Below are positions 46,995-60,079 of a DNA stretch of 64,000 nucleotides, piece after piece (position 1 is the first letter of the stretch; the number at the start of each line of letters is the position of its first letter). The notes below the pieces were generated by a model. It worked only from the letters and a program-made list of their open reading frames with translations, was not told the DNA's origin and ran no database searches. Origin of the DNA: Pseudisothecium myosuroides (Eukaryota; Streptophyta; Bryopsida; Hypnales; Lembophyllaceae); the NCBI GenBank assembly GCA_951799445.1, contig OX637288.1, positions 47,631,288-47,695,287 on the forward strand. Reading direction: 5' to 3'. The position numbers were made by a program, and so were the translations under genes.

Positions 46995-47754
46995 GGGCAT
47001 GTTACTGGGAGCTCTTACGGGAGCATTGCTGTCCAATGGCATTTTTGATTTTGCTTAAACAATAGGGTGATATCATGGCTACCTCTTCCTTGCAATCTAA
47101 CGCTGCGAACACTCAGGTCTTGAGGCTGTTGGAGATTGACACTTTTTGATTTGTTTTTCTATTATTAAACATGTGAAAACGATAACAAGTGTTGCTTGAC
47201 TGAAGACACCTCACACACGCTTTCTTACTAACTGAGTGTTCGTCGGATTGCATGGGTGCAGGTGAGGTCGGCAGCCTCATGAAGAACTTTTGGATGCAAG
47301 ACAAATCTATTAATCTTCTAGAAAAATCCCTTTTAGCTATATGTTGCATTCTCTGTACATTGAACAATATCATGCTAAGCTCTTATACATGGGTCTTTGC
47401 CACATGTGTACACAAAGTAGTTGCTGGTTTTGATCAAATGGTGAATTTTTGGAAAAGTATATATGGATGTGTGATGGTTTTTAAAATATCAGCACAACTT
47501 TGACATGGATAAGAGCTTAACAAGGCTCTAGTTGAGGATACTAAAGGAACCTAAATCTGGTCCTTAAAAATAGGATTTTTGACTTAGAGAAGATTGGATG
47601 GGTGCCCAAGTTCCAGAAAAGGTATTCTTTTTTTAGTCACCAAAATGCTTGGATTATTTGAACCAATACTTGTGCATTCTTTGTTTTGAAAGTGAACAAT
47701 CAAGTCATCCGTCGGCCACTTTTTGGCCTCAATGTCCATTATGGGTTTAAATGT
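46995..47754. other. Intergenic, no gene seen
   Basis: Only chance frames. The segment at 47165-47290 belongs to the loosely similar trio noted at 35890 and 43740. Confidence 0.4.
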
Positions 47755-47758
47755 TTAA

Positions 47759-48495
47759 CCCTAGAACGCCGCCGGCTCCAATCTTTGGCGCTTGGATGAC
47801 AATCTAGGGAGATGGAAAGACACTGGAAGTATTTTTTCATCCCCCTTTTCCTTGTTGACTTTCATGTTGGGTAGTGAAGAATATCCAATTGAGTTTATAG
47901 TCTTTTCAGTGTTTTTTTTCACATAAATGAGGAGTTGTTACAAAAAACATATCACAAAAATATGTTGTTTAAGTGTATTTCGGAAAGTTGTTGTTCTTTG
48001 CTCTAAATCTGAAATTTCTCCACAAAAATGATATTTTTTGAGTTTGAGCCCAACTAGCAAAATGAAGGTCACCTATATTAGTTTCTACTCCAATTTGAAT
48101 TTTGAAAAAATTCCTAATATTGGCTTTTTTATTGCAATTTAAACTTTGGGAGTATTTTCAATGTCTATTATTTTCTAATTATAGAATGACACGGAAATTG
48201 AGTTTACACCATGATGTTTGTCATTGTAATATACACACATGGTGAAATTTTCAGATTTTTTGAAGTAATTTTCTATTTGATATGATTTTTCTTCAATTTT
48301 TTTTGAAAAATTCTCAAAAAAATCATTTTTCCAAAAAAAAATCTAAATTTTTTGTGAAGTAAAGAAGACATGCAATTTCATCTCTAAAAAAATATATATA
48401 CAATTTTACATATATATCTATTTGCAAAGTGGCAGTAAATGGAGTAATAGGTATTGAGGCTTGAAATCAATGGTCATAGGTCCGTCATTTAGGGA
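47759..48495. mobile_element. Probable TTAA-flanked element, 737 bp, diverged
   Basis: TTAA lies at 47755-47758 and 48496-48499. The left end starts CCCTAGAACGCCGCC. The right end, read inward, is TCCCTAAATGACGGACC. The terminal match is weaker than in the other copies and the interior was not matched to them. It is called on the TTAA pair and CCCT ends only. Confidence 0.45.
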
Positions 48496-48499
48496 TTAA

Positions 48500-51400
48500 T
48501 CTTAGAATGTCATTGTGGAAATCACTTGCTTAAAAAAAATCAGAAGCCATCATTGGAGATTGAACTATTCAAGAATCCTCCATCCCCTTTTCACACAAAA
48601 TTTCAAAGATGAACATCTACACTTTCGTCTTATATAGAAGGATTCTTTGTCATTTGGCAGACTCTTAATGGAAGCTCGCTATGTGAAGGAACCATATTGA
48701 GCACTTATGCAATTTCCAACATTTTGAACACTTGACGATGCTCACTTCCAAGAAGAGCATTTATTTACTGAGGCATGTTTCTCTTACAAAATAAAATTTG
48801 CCTTTATATTTTTCCCTCCATTTTCTCATCAGCATAAATTCACAAAAAACAAACAAAACAAAAAACAATATTGCTTATTGTTTGTTCTCTGTTATACACC
48901 AACCCTAATATCATAGCCTATTGACAACATAACTAATAACATTCCAATATGCCTACTATTTATTTAGTGGAAACTCAAAACAAATCTCAAGGAGTTTGCC
49001 TCCACTTCACCTATAATAACATTGCTTAGTACATGTTCACTTTTGGGTTTCAAGCTACAAATACAAGATTTTTTAACAATTAGAAAGCTCAATAAACACA
49101 ACAGCATGAATACACAATTGTACATGTACAACTCTACTTTATGTTTGTGGACTCCAACAACCACCCGTTCCATCATCATAGATATTGCCCTATTAACCTT
49201 GTAAAGGACAATAAGCTCGCATACAGTATTTGCCAAGTTTTGTTAGTTTTCCATGAAATAAAAATTCAAGATTATTTTTTGAAACTTTTTGTCAAGTTGA
49301 AGGTTTTTTGGTTGGGTACATGAAAATGAAAAAATAAAATCAATTGCTAACCATGAGTGAAAGTTATGCTACTCAATAATTTTTGGGCAAGCAGGAGGCA
49401 ATAATGCCCAGAGGGTTGATTGCCAAAATTCAAAAGCAGACTGGCCTATCCAATGACAAGGGCTTTTTCCGTTACTCCCAGCCCGATCAATAGTTGCAAT
49501 GTAGGAGCAATACCCAACTGGGGGGATCAAATGCCTCATCGTTGTAGGTCGCACCCACCTCAACAAGGAGTGCTCCTTGACATGAAAGCATCGCACTTTC
49601 AAGTGTAAATTGGTACCGTTTTAGGTAAAATCTTAAACAATTCATATCACATGCAATTGATGTAGATTTTTTTTGAAATCTCTCTAAGCTTGTAATATAG
49701 TTTCAAACATGATAATGCAAATTTTTTATTGTGTCAATTTAAAATCTAAAAAATCAATACTCTATGTTTGCACATTCATTTATATAAAATTGCTAGTCAA
49801 TATTTTTAAACAAATTCTATATTTTAAGTAGAATGAAAAATGAAAAATTGATTTATCAATTTACCAAAGGTTTAGCAACTACTATCAATGGACAATTGAT
49901 TTCCAATAGAAATCTAATGCCCTTCCGGCTCCAAAAGCATTGTGTAAATTTCCATTGCCAAGGTCTCTCAACCCGCAAATAAGACCTGAAACTTTTTTAT
50001 CGGGCAACATTGGTAGTGCGGAGAGCAACAAAGCCCTAGTTCAATTTTAATAATTATTGAAGGATTAGTGAGAAATTGCCATCTAATGTATTTTTTTGCC
50101 ACTTGAGGCCATGGCTTTTCATTTCCCAATTGATGGCAATGGCATAAAAAAATGTGTTTAAGCATACCATGTTAAAACTACAATTTACAAGAAATCTATT
50201 TTTCCCTCTCTATTTTATATTGCTCCACAATACAACAATACACTATAATGATTTTAAAAACAATCATTTTTGAATGTTTGCTAAACTTATTGTTTTTTTT
50301 GTGTTTATTCTTTGTGCATGGATTATGGTCAATGCTAGGTATGCAAGTCTTTCACCAAAGGGATTGAAGTTTCTCAATTCATAATTCTATACAAAGACAG
50401 GATAAAGATCCAATCAAGTTGCAATTCTAATTTTTTTACATGTTTCTGCCTCCAAGAATCTTGACTAAAAGTGAACTCTATTAATTACTGGACTAAGATG
50501 CAAACAAATATTGGGAATTAAACATGGAAAGATGGTAGAGTTTGCTTAGAAGTCATGAAAATGTCACTCTTTGGTCTTTAGTCTATTATTTCTTTAAACG
50601 CTTTTCCTAGATTACATTTGAATTCTTTTTCAACTTGTATACTTTGAAGGCAAGACATCCTATTTGCATAAAATTCATTTGTGACCTAAATTGTCATTCA
50701 AATTTTTGTTGTATACTTACAAAAATTACAAAATTTGGACATGTTGTCGTACAAGTAATACTATTGCATAAAATAAGATTTCAAAACAATTTGAAACATT
50801 TTTTTAATATTTATAATCTAGTCAAATTTACTAGTGAAAAAAAAACTTTTCATACAAGTAATTTTTTTTATAGATTCTTCAATAAGTAGAATGAGAACTT
50901 TCTTTGGTAACAATTTCACAAATTTTAAATTTTATTGAATAAAATGGTACTTAACAATATATAACTCAATAAAATTTAAAATTCAAGTATCTACAATTTT
51001 TATAATTTACTCCAATAATATCCCCCAAATTGGAAAAAATTGGAAAAGTTTGTAAAACATTTATATATTTTTTCCATGAATTTTTGGAGATTTTAGGAGC
51101 AAACTTTAAGAACTGCAAATAATTGGAGTCATATTTTAGTCAATAATATTTCATTCAATATAATTTAAAATTTGTGAAATTCTTATTAGAAAATTCCAAA
51201 AAGAATTTTCATTCCATTTATCAAAGTATTTTGAAGAATTTTGAAAAAAAAATTAGTTTGATGAAAAGTTTTTCTTACTAATTATTTTGTGTACAATATA
51301 GAAAATTATAAAATTGTTTTTCAAAAAAATTGAAAAACCATTTTATACAAGAGTCTTATACGTACTTCAACTTGTCTAAAATGTGTTGGAATATCTAAAA

Positions 51401-51687
51401 TTAAATTAAAATATCTAACTTCTCAATTAGTTATGGCAATTTTTGAAGTGCTAGAATATTTGTGTGGACTAATGTACTTATACCATAGTCCACATTTAAT
51501 CCTTTGGAATGTGCATTATTAAAATAAAGTGGCACAAATAGGCTCATTTGAAAGTGGAAAAAATTGAATGCTTTACATAAATATATATAAGTTCAATGGT
51601 TAGACCTTCATTTGCATGCTCAATCAAGGGTGGTGGCTGGGTGAGAAAAGAGGAAAATAATAAGGTAAGAAGTTTTGAAATTGCATA
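48500..51687. other. AT-rich intergenic, no gene seen
   Basis: No supported gene. Small frames at 48964-49236, 49369-49602 and 50635-50889 lack domains and are not conserved-looking. The somewhat GC-richer patch 49390-49610 was checked for rRNA or tRNA resemblance and none was recognised. Confidence 0.4.
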
Positions 51688-51803
51688 GGCTCTAAAATTG
51701 CCCACCCTAATCAAATGTACATTCCTTGTGCATGTTGCTTTTTCATAGCCTTTAGAGATGTACAGACATTGTACATATTAGGAGGTGGGCGATTTTAGAG
51801 CCC
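51688..51803. mobile_element. Hairpin MITE, 116 bp
   Basis: The left end GGCTCTAAAATTGCCCACC is matched in inverse by the right end GGTGGGCGATTTTAGAGCC, with pairing continuing inward through TGTACA. No target duplication was assigned. Confidence 0.7.
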
Positions 51804-54800
51804 CATGCCACTTCAACTTCAAAATTTCATAACTAATTCCTGAAAGCTCAAAAAAATATGAAACGACTTGGATTAGATGCCAATTCCTCTTGTTTTCCAA
51901 GGAAAATTTACTGAAAAATATTTTGAGGCTTTTCACCTCCCCAAAATTCAATTTCAGCTCTTAAATGAGCGATTTATGGACCTCATGCCTTACTAGAAGG
52001 TAAGATGACAAGATATAACCATGCTGAGTTTTCTATATCCAACTTTTGGTTGCCCATGGAGGTAACTTGAAGCCAATACCGATAGACGGTCTTGTATTGA
52101 CCTAAAATGAACAAGGTCTCAAAAAGGCATATCATTTGTTTGTCATGAATGCTAGAAATTCAATTTATTTTTTATTTTCCTTCTTTGTAATGGACCCAAT
52201 CACTTTCCCAAATTTACAAATCAACATCAAAACAATTTAAAAATCCAATCCAATTTGTTGGGTGAACTACAATAAAAACAATTAGACTATATGAAATGTC
52301 GTTGTTTAATATTGAAATAACCTTCAACCTTGCAGTATCCTTAAGGTTTGTAGCTAGATAATACTATATAACCATACCTATTTCCACTCTCATCTCCATT
52401 CCACCCTCATATACCCATATTGCTAATTCCAAAGTGAAAATGTATAGCAAGGTACATTGCATCTGGATTGAGATGATGAGGGTGGTAAATTGGTGATAGT
52501 CTAGCTATCTGGGAACCTTGATCAATATAATGCCCAATCAAGATGATTAATTTTGTTGTCCCATTCAACAATCTTTAATCCTAAAGTAGCTTGGTTTGAA
52601 AGTGACCTTTTGAGAATTGATTGCATTCGGGGGGAATCTAAACTCCTTGAAATTATTTTCAATAAATTTTTGTAGCTACAGAAAAAATGGACTTGGCATC
52701 TAATGCAAGCCGCTTCATATTTTTTGGACCTTTGTGGAATTAGTTACAATTTTTTGAAGTTGAAAAACACACACTCTTGAAATGCTCACTCTTGATACAT
52801 TGAAGAAAGCAAATGTTCCTTTTAGAGGTTGCTATTAGAGCATCCTACCTTACTCCTGTTCTGGGATCTTTGGTCTTATCAAGTATACGATTTGAATTTT
52901 ATTTAAATACAAAATATCCAAGGCGGGCGGGCGGGCAGGCAAGGAGAGCCCCAACCAGTCATAAAATAACCAAAATCACTCCTAACTCCTAAGGCCAATG
53001 AATATTCAGAGTTGAATACTCAAAACATATTTTGCATCCTAGGAGTCAATTTAGAGTTGAAAGGGGTGGAATTGGGTTGATTAGTGATCCTTTTATAATT
53101 TTCAAAATCAACCCATCTAATTTAGACACATGGACAAAGGTTCGTTCATTATTCCTACACTAAATGTCAAATTCATGAGTTTGTTTTGTGTATGTCATCT
53201 ACAATAAAAAGAGGTGAGTTCTAACAACATTTCAAACATATTCGGCACTTATTTAAAAGAGTTTTTAACAAAGTTCAAATGTTTCAAAAACTTTTAAACT
53301 CGAATCATTTGCCTAAATACATCTTACAACCATATGATTTTCTTCATTATTCATCGGGTGATCTATCAATGGTCAATGTGATCATATATAGGCTATCCAT
53401 TACTCTGATTGTTGTCATTTCCCAACCAGATATGAAAAATTTTATATTTATTTTTCAGAGATGAAATCACATGCTAGTTATTAGTTGTAAAATTTTCAAC
53501 CTTTTTTGGACAAAATTTGAATTTATTGTGACTTTTTTAAGGAAAAAATGTAGAAAATTTGTATCAAATATAAAATATGCTCAAAAAATCTATTTTTTTT
53601 ATTGTAGATGTATAATTTAGTATATAAATTATTTTGTAAATCAAAGTTATTGTATCATTGTATAATTAGAAAATCAACAAACTATGGTTATAGGTCCATA
53701 GTTCATATTATTTGCTTTAAACTATTATATTGTTTTATTTTTTTCAAAAAATTTAATTGGTGTAGAAAGTGTAGTAGACAAGCTTCATTCCATTAGTTGG
53801 ACTCAAGTCCAAAAAAGTGTTTTTTCTGGCTAAAATTCACACACCAAGAAAAAATAGCAAGAAATGGCCAAAATGCACTACAAAGGGGATCCGTGACTTA
53901 AGCATCTTCTTCTTTTAAAAGTCAATAAGAGAGACTTTGCAATATTATCATTGAAAATGTACTCAAGTATCCTCCGAATAAGTAAATTGGATGAATAAAC
54001 TTTTTTCCATCCTCTAGTATGATTTGAAGTGATCTATTAGACACTTAGTGTGTCAGCAACAGTACACAATTAACTCAATGCCATCAAACTTGACTATAAA
54101 ATATAAAATGCCCATTTTTGCTATTGGCAATTGAGAGATTTCACACCATTCAATTCTTCATGGCTACTTGTAGACGCGAAGCAATGGTTAGTAGATGCAA
54201 GGGGTTCTTATAGGTCTAGCTTCCACATGAAGCCTTAAATTGACATTGAAAGATAATAATGTCAATCTTTTCATTAAAACCCTAAAGATCCTTGTATACA
54301 ATAATAGGATGTCCGATAGTCAAACATAATTGTAAATTAGAAAGCCTTCATTTTTGGTTTAGAAACTAAGAAATTTCATACTATTCTTCATAGCTACTTA
54401 TTCCTCATGCATGAAGAAATTTCAAAATAATCAGTGGATTGTTTTAGTTATGGGTTTTTACAACTTGTTTTCACGTTTTTAAATTCAAATAAATATTATA
54501 ACAATGAGATTTTTTCACAAAACCAAATTTAGATTGTTTACACATTAATAGGCATCTCATAGTTTCATCAATTTTGTCAATAAATTGTCCTAACTATTCT
54601 CATTGCCTATCACAAATCCATTTAGATCTAAGGTTGTTTCAAGATTGAAAATCAAGTGGCTCAATATAAGAAAATGGTTAACCAACCACATAATGATAGA
54701 ATTGGAATAAAACATAGTGATGTAAACAAATTAACAATAACTCTTTTAGTAAGAACCAATTCATAGGCCTCCTTATAGTACATGGATCCATTCATTTGAA

Positions 54801-55749
54801 TACATCTAGAGGGCTCCTTATAGTCATTCTAAGAAACTAAAGGATCCAGAGGCCTTTCCCTACTAAGTTGTTGAGAATTTATTTGATGATTGTTATAATA
54901 AGAATTTCCTCAAACAACTTCTTAGCTTCATAATTTATTAAAAACTCATTTGTTTCATGATTTTTCATTGTAAGCAATAAGCTTGATCCAATTGGCATCG
55001 CTGGTCGATCATACACTCTAGATTCAATTCCAAGGATGTGTTGGAGACTACGGCGGCGTTCCTCTCCTCGTGATTGTGTGGACACTACTTGATCTTGTAT
55101 GCACCACATGGCGCTTCTATTCCTCATACAATACCACAACGCTTATTCACCCCAAACCCATACCGACCATTTGTTTAGGCTACTACTCAATGGACAATCA
55201 TCCAAGTAAGATTTTCTTATGCCAAGTCCTCATTTCAAAGTAACCGTGTCACTCTCTCATTGGATCATCACGTCACCTTTCAAGTCGCTTCTATTGGTGC
55301 ATGGCACGTTGTGGTTGAAAAAGAAGAGTATTTAGAGACATATAACCTCATCTTCTTGATACTCTGAGAGAGTTGTAGATCTCTTTTTGATAAGCTTGAT
55401 GTAGTTTGGAGGAAAGAGTATTTGTCTTATATGTCAATGCAGGAGGGTTTTGCTGTTGTGGCATGTTTTGATTGGTTTAGGAGAGACAAATTAAGACTGA
55501 TAATGCTCATTGCTTGCCTTGTGCAAATTTTCAACATGGTAGGTATGAAGTAGAAATTTCCTTGGTCTGGGCAATGAGAAATCTAGGAAAAAAATCTCTA
55601 TTATCACCAACCGATATAAACTTAATGACTGAGGATTCAGCTAACATAATCTAAATGCAAGAGACTTTTGCCATTGTGGCATGCTTTGATCGGTTAGGCA
55701 ATCAAAGAAGTCAAACAGCTCAACTCTCCTACATTGACATTATGTCTGA
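51804..55749. other. Intergenic, no gene seen
   Basis: AT-rich DNA without supported genes. It includes copies of the GACATCTAACCCAAGTCG dispersed repeat (inverse at ~51830-51900, direct at ~52688-52760) and a short GGGC microsatellite at ~52921-52940. Confidence 0.4.
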
Positions 55750-55869
55750 TAATTGCAAAGTAGGCCAAGTCATCAAAAATAGTCGCCGGTCAATACCAAC
55801 CTCGTCGCCCGCAACTCGATAGGTCCTAACCAGCAATTATTTTTGAAAACTTGGCCTGCTTTGCAATTA
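55750..55869. mobile_element. Hairpin MITE, 120 bp
   Basis: TAATTGCAAAGTAGGCCAAG at the left is matched in inverse by CTTGGCCTGCTTTGCAATTA at the right, and pairing continues to about 40 bp per arm. No ORF is present. Confidence 0.75.
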
Positions 55870-56310
55870 CCTAGTCCATAAGTGATTTAAAGTTGTAGAT
55901 CTTTGTTTAGTTATTTAGTACATAAATTTCTCCGGTTACTTTCAATTCCACATGACACATTGTAGTTGGAATCCAAGAAGAAGGTTAATAGTCATAATCC
56001 AAATCTTCCCAATAGTCTTTGAGAGAATTATAAATCTCGAAGATCTAACAATCTTGACCTAGTTTGAAGGAGAGTGTCATGTCCTATAATGGACTCAAGC
56101 CTTCCAATTCTCGTCTAGTTATTTGGTACCTTATGAATATGCAAACATTAGAAGAGATTTGGGCTTCTAAGAGCCCGCGAGTTCCCGGACTGTGGGAACT
56201 CTGCAGGACTGTTGGGATGCTGCCGCATGGCTAGTCTAACGTGGCCAAGCGACTGCCACATCATTTAAAAATTAAAAATTAAAAAATTAAAAAAAAAATT
56301 AAAAAAAATT

Positions 56311-56369
<59 letters not shown>

Positions 56370-56860
56370 TCTTTTAACATTTTAATAATTTTTTTCTTTT
56401 TTTCTTTTTTCTTTTTTCTAGATTTACAATTCATGCCATGATACCAAAAATGTAGCTTGAACTTGTATCTAGTATACCAACACGATACTTTATATGTGTA
56501 ATGGTTTAAAATCCTATGAACCTTATTATGACGTAGTAGAGCTATTTACATACTAGGAATGCTTCAGCAAATTAAACTGTCCAATAATATTTGGCAGGTT
56601 TTTTAGCCTTGTTGAATTCATATTATAGAATGTATGAAATGCATACATTTTGACTCTATTATCTAGGTGAAGTTATTTTCTTTTAAGGCTCTTCTGCCTA
56701 AATACCTCTCATGGTACATAAAATGGCTCCCTATTTATTACATTAGAAATGGCAATCAGTGGTTACCGATGAAGCAACTGACATATGCAGCTAAACTGCC
56801 TCTAATACTGATTTATTTGGCCTCCATATTGGTATAGTTATTGATAAGGCTTATGCCTTA
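55870..56860. other. Intergenic with AAATTA and AT microsatellites
   Basis: No gene. A-rich AATTAAAAA units at 56266-56325 run into an AT dinucleotide tract at about 56325-56366, followed by a CTTTTTT run. Confidence 0.6.
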
Positions 56861-58904
56861 GAGCATTGCCACCCATTCCCCGGAAACAAGGCCGGGGAAA
56901 TGGGTGGCCGGGGCCCTGTACCTCCCGGGTCTCCCTTTCCCCGGGTAGGCATGCCACTCATTCCCGACCTGAGGTCTCTGTAAAAAAAAGTCAATCACAC
57001 GCTTATCAGTGATAGGAAATTCAAGTGTGGGAGCTGTGGCCGGTTGTCAGGGGATTTTTTTCCCTCCTTAGTTTGACCGGAATGGGAGAGAGAAGATGGG
57101 CGGAGGAGATGTGATCGGAATGGGAGAGAGAAGCTGCCTGAGCTTCAGTTTGGTGGAGTTTTGGTTCACAAAATGGAAGAAGTTACTGTTGTTTGTCATA
57201 GGGAGTTTGAATAATAGTAGAACAATTTTCTAAAGCAAGGAAGAAGGGTTGCAGCAGGGACTTGCTATGTGTTCATTTTTGCTAGTAGAAGGTGTTTTAG
57301 AGGATGGTTTATTGGGCACAAATGAAACCGAGTTCTATTGCAAAGAGGTGTAGCTAGAGGTGTTTGGAGGCACTTTGTTGAGCTGGCCGAAGGTGTTTGG
57401 AGGTGCTTTATTGAGCTCACGTGCAAGTTTAAGTTTGTGTTTTTTTGAGCTCCATTAGAGTTGTTGTGAGGATTTAGGAGCAGTTTGGGTGATCATTCAT
57501 TGTCATTTTTGGAGCTCCTTCAGAATAGTTGTGTTGATCATTTCTTGCATTTTTTTGAGGCACCTTCAAGTTGTAGTATTCATTTTGTGATAAAGGCTTC
57601 AAAGAATGCATCCTTGGAGGGCTAGGTTGTTGGCTGCTAGAGAGGCTATGAAGGAAGATGATGAAGATGATGATTTCAATTTATAGTGGGTTCTAGAGAT
57701 GCAAAGGGGCAATGGAGAGGGTGTAGATATGCCAGCATGTGCTGGAGGTTCACGTCCTAGTAAAGCTCCAAATATTGCTAGAAATAGACAAGAGATGCAT
57801 AGGAGGAGGATGAGAGATTACTTCTCAGATACCCCAGTGTATGGACCTCATTTATTTTGGAGGAGGTATTGTATGCGCCGTTCCTTATTTTTACATATCA
57901 TGGATAGGGTTTGTGCTTATGACAATTACTTTGTGCAGAAAGTAGATGCAACTGGTTTACATGGTTTATCCCCCCACCAGAAAATCAGTGCAGCACTTCG
58001 CATGTTGTGTTATGGGTTTTGTACAAATGCAACCGACGAATATTGCAGGACAAGTGAGAGTACAGCCATGGAGTCCTTGAAGCGTTTCTGTATTGCTATG
58101 AGGGCAGTGTTTGAAGGTTACCATTTGCGACAACCAACCCAACAAGACTTTGAAAAACAACTTGCAATCAATGAGGCTCGTGGTTTTCCAGGCATGTTTG
58201 CTTCATTGGATTGCATGCACCTTGAATGGAAAAATTGTCCAGTTGCTTGGCAGGGGGACTTTGGGGATCGGTCAGGCAAAAAATCTATCATACTTGAGGC
58301 TGTAGCTAGTGAGGACTTACACATTTGGCATGCTTTTTTTGGCTTGCCTGGGTCTAACAATGACCTAAATGTGTTGGACCGTTCTCCACTTGTTCACAAT
58401 ATGTTGACAAGTGCAGCTAGAGACATGACCTTTGTGGTCAATGGGACTGAATACAATAGGTATTATTTACTGGCTCACGGCATTTACCCTCCATGGTCAT
58501 GTTTTGTGCAAACAATTCACATGGCCCTCGATGAGAAGCAAAATTACTTTTCGCAGCGATAGGAGGCAGTTCGCAAAGATGTTGAGCGGTGCTTTGGAAC
58601 ACTGCAAGGTCGATTTGCTATTGTACGCAATCCATGTCATCAGTGGAGTATGGATGTTATATGTGACATTATGTTCACTTGTTGCATCCTCCACAATATG
58701 ATTGTGGAAGATGAACAAGATGAACCTGGGCTTGAAGACATAGTTACAGAGCTATATGACAATAGCTTGTCTTTTGACAAGAATTTGTCATTTGAAGAAT
58801 TGATGAGTGGCACTGTAGAATTACAAGATGTAGATGGTCACTTTGGATTGAGAGGTGACTTGATTGAACACTTGTGGGCTTTGAAGGGAGCCAACATGGC
58901 ATAA
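56861..58904 (+). mobile_element. Second PIF/Harbinger element, 5' terminus seen, 3' end not found
   Basis: TTA (56858-56860) precedes GAGCATTGCCACCCATTCCC, which fits a Harbinger terminus and TWA target. A strong hairpin follows at once (CCACCCATTCCCCGG paired with CCGGGGAAATGGGTGG). The transposase gene lies downstream. A matching inverted terminus was not found before the next TTAA element at 59148, so the 3' end is lost or diverged. Confidence 0.65.
57606..58904 (+). pseudogene. Harbinger DDE transposase (plant PIF type) with two in-frame TAG codons
   Basis: A single frame runs from ATG 57606 to 58904, about 432 codons, broken by TAG at codon 27 (57684-57686) and TAG at 58560-58562. The second replaces the residue after FSQR and before EAVRKDVERCFG, where family members usually have Gln. 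Catalytic motifs are present: SLDCMHLEWKNCP, GSNNDLNVLDRSPL and DVERCFGTLQGRFAI. The usual YLADGIYP signature reads YLLAHGIYP, so the conserved Asp is His. There are no frameshifts, so the copy is fairly young. A Myb-like partner gene was not found in 56861-57605. Confidence 0.88.
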
Positions 58905-59147
58905 TCCAAACTGTATGAGCAATGGGTCTTCGTTTTTCCATTATAATTGAGGTAGACTTCTGTAACTTGTGCATAAATGACTAAATGCATAGTATGTATA
59001 ATCTCCTTAGCCATCAATTGTGAACTCACAAAAACATAAACACATGAGATTTTTAGATTGAAAACAAACCTTCATTAAAAGCCTCCAAAAAATTAAAATT
59101 TAAAATATTGGTCTAAGCTTGGTAAAAAATTATATTATAAATCTTAA

Positions 59148-60071
59148 CCTTTAAAGGACCAAGGCCTTTTTTTTGCCAAAAAACTCTCAAAACTGCCATT
59201 TCTAGAGCAAAGAGTTAAAAAATTTGAAAAATGTTTTTTCTGCACATCTAACCATAGGATCTTATACCTTACTAGTATGTGAATGTGTTGAAAAAATTTC
59301 AGAAATTTTGACCGTACAGATTGCAAGATATCTGTATTTGAAGTGAAAAAAACAACATTTTCAGCACATTGCGGGATAAGATTTTTTGACTTTGAACATT
59401 TTTAACTTAAATATTTTACACTACAAAGTTTTGAGCTTTAAATCTTTCTAGTGGAGAATTGGGTTGAGAGTCTAGGAAAAAAAAAAAGATTCAAAAAAAC
59501 TAAATTTTCATTCTTAAAAAAATTGTTCAGTAGAAGTAGGTAAAAGATAGAAGGAAAATATAAAATATTAATATCTTTTAGATGGAATTAAAATGCACTA
59601 ATCCCAATGGTGAGATTGTTCTAGCACAAAAACTAAACCATGTGGAACTTTTTTATTTGAAAAATTGCAAAAATTGCATTCCAAAATGAATCCTACAAGT
59701 TATTTTTTTCAAGAAGATGCTCTAATTGCCTAAAAAACAAGATTGTCCATAACTTTCTCATAGAAAATCCAAATGAAATGAATCAAAGCTTCCCAAATAC
59801 ACAAAAATATAATCAATAAGGAAAAAAATAAAAATTTAAAAAATTTATTTTTTTGCAAATTTATTTTGCTGCCCCCTCTCCCCTGTTTTGAGCTTATTTG
59901 GACATAACTTTTGTTCCCGGGCACCAATTGAAAAAAAATTATATTCCCACAAAGCTTATCAGTTTTTCTATCTCCAAAAAAAGTTTCAGAAAATCATGAC
60001 AAAAATTCAGCCCGTAGGTACCTGCCCGAAACCCCACTTGTCCATTGAACAGACACTTGGTCCTTTAGGGG
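59148..60071. mobile_element. TTAA-flanked element, copy 3
   Basis: TTAA lies at 59144-59147 and 60072-60075. The left end is CCTTTAAAGGACCAAGG and the right end is the inverse of CCCCTAAAGGACCAAG. The interior is colinear with copy 1 (1018-1934) but more diverged. It has no transposase ORF. Confidence 0.75.
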
Positions 60072-60079
60072 TTAAAAAG

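Noticed and set aside
49369..49610. Possible rRNA or tRNA fragment
   Set aside because: No match recognised to rRNA core sequence and no cloverleaf or B-box pattern.
57684..58562. Reassigned TAG codon explaining both stops in the Harbinger gene
   Set aside because: ClpC and gene B are read well with the standard code, and neighbouring elements also show inactivating lesions; decay is simpler.
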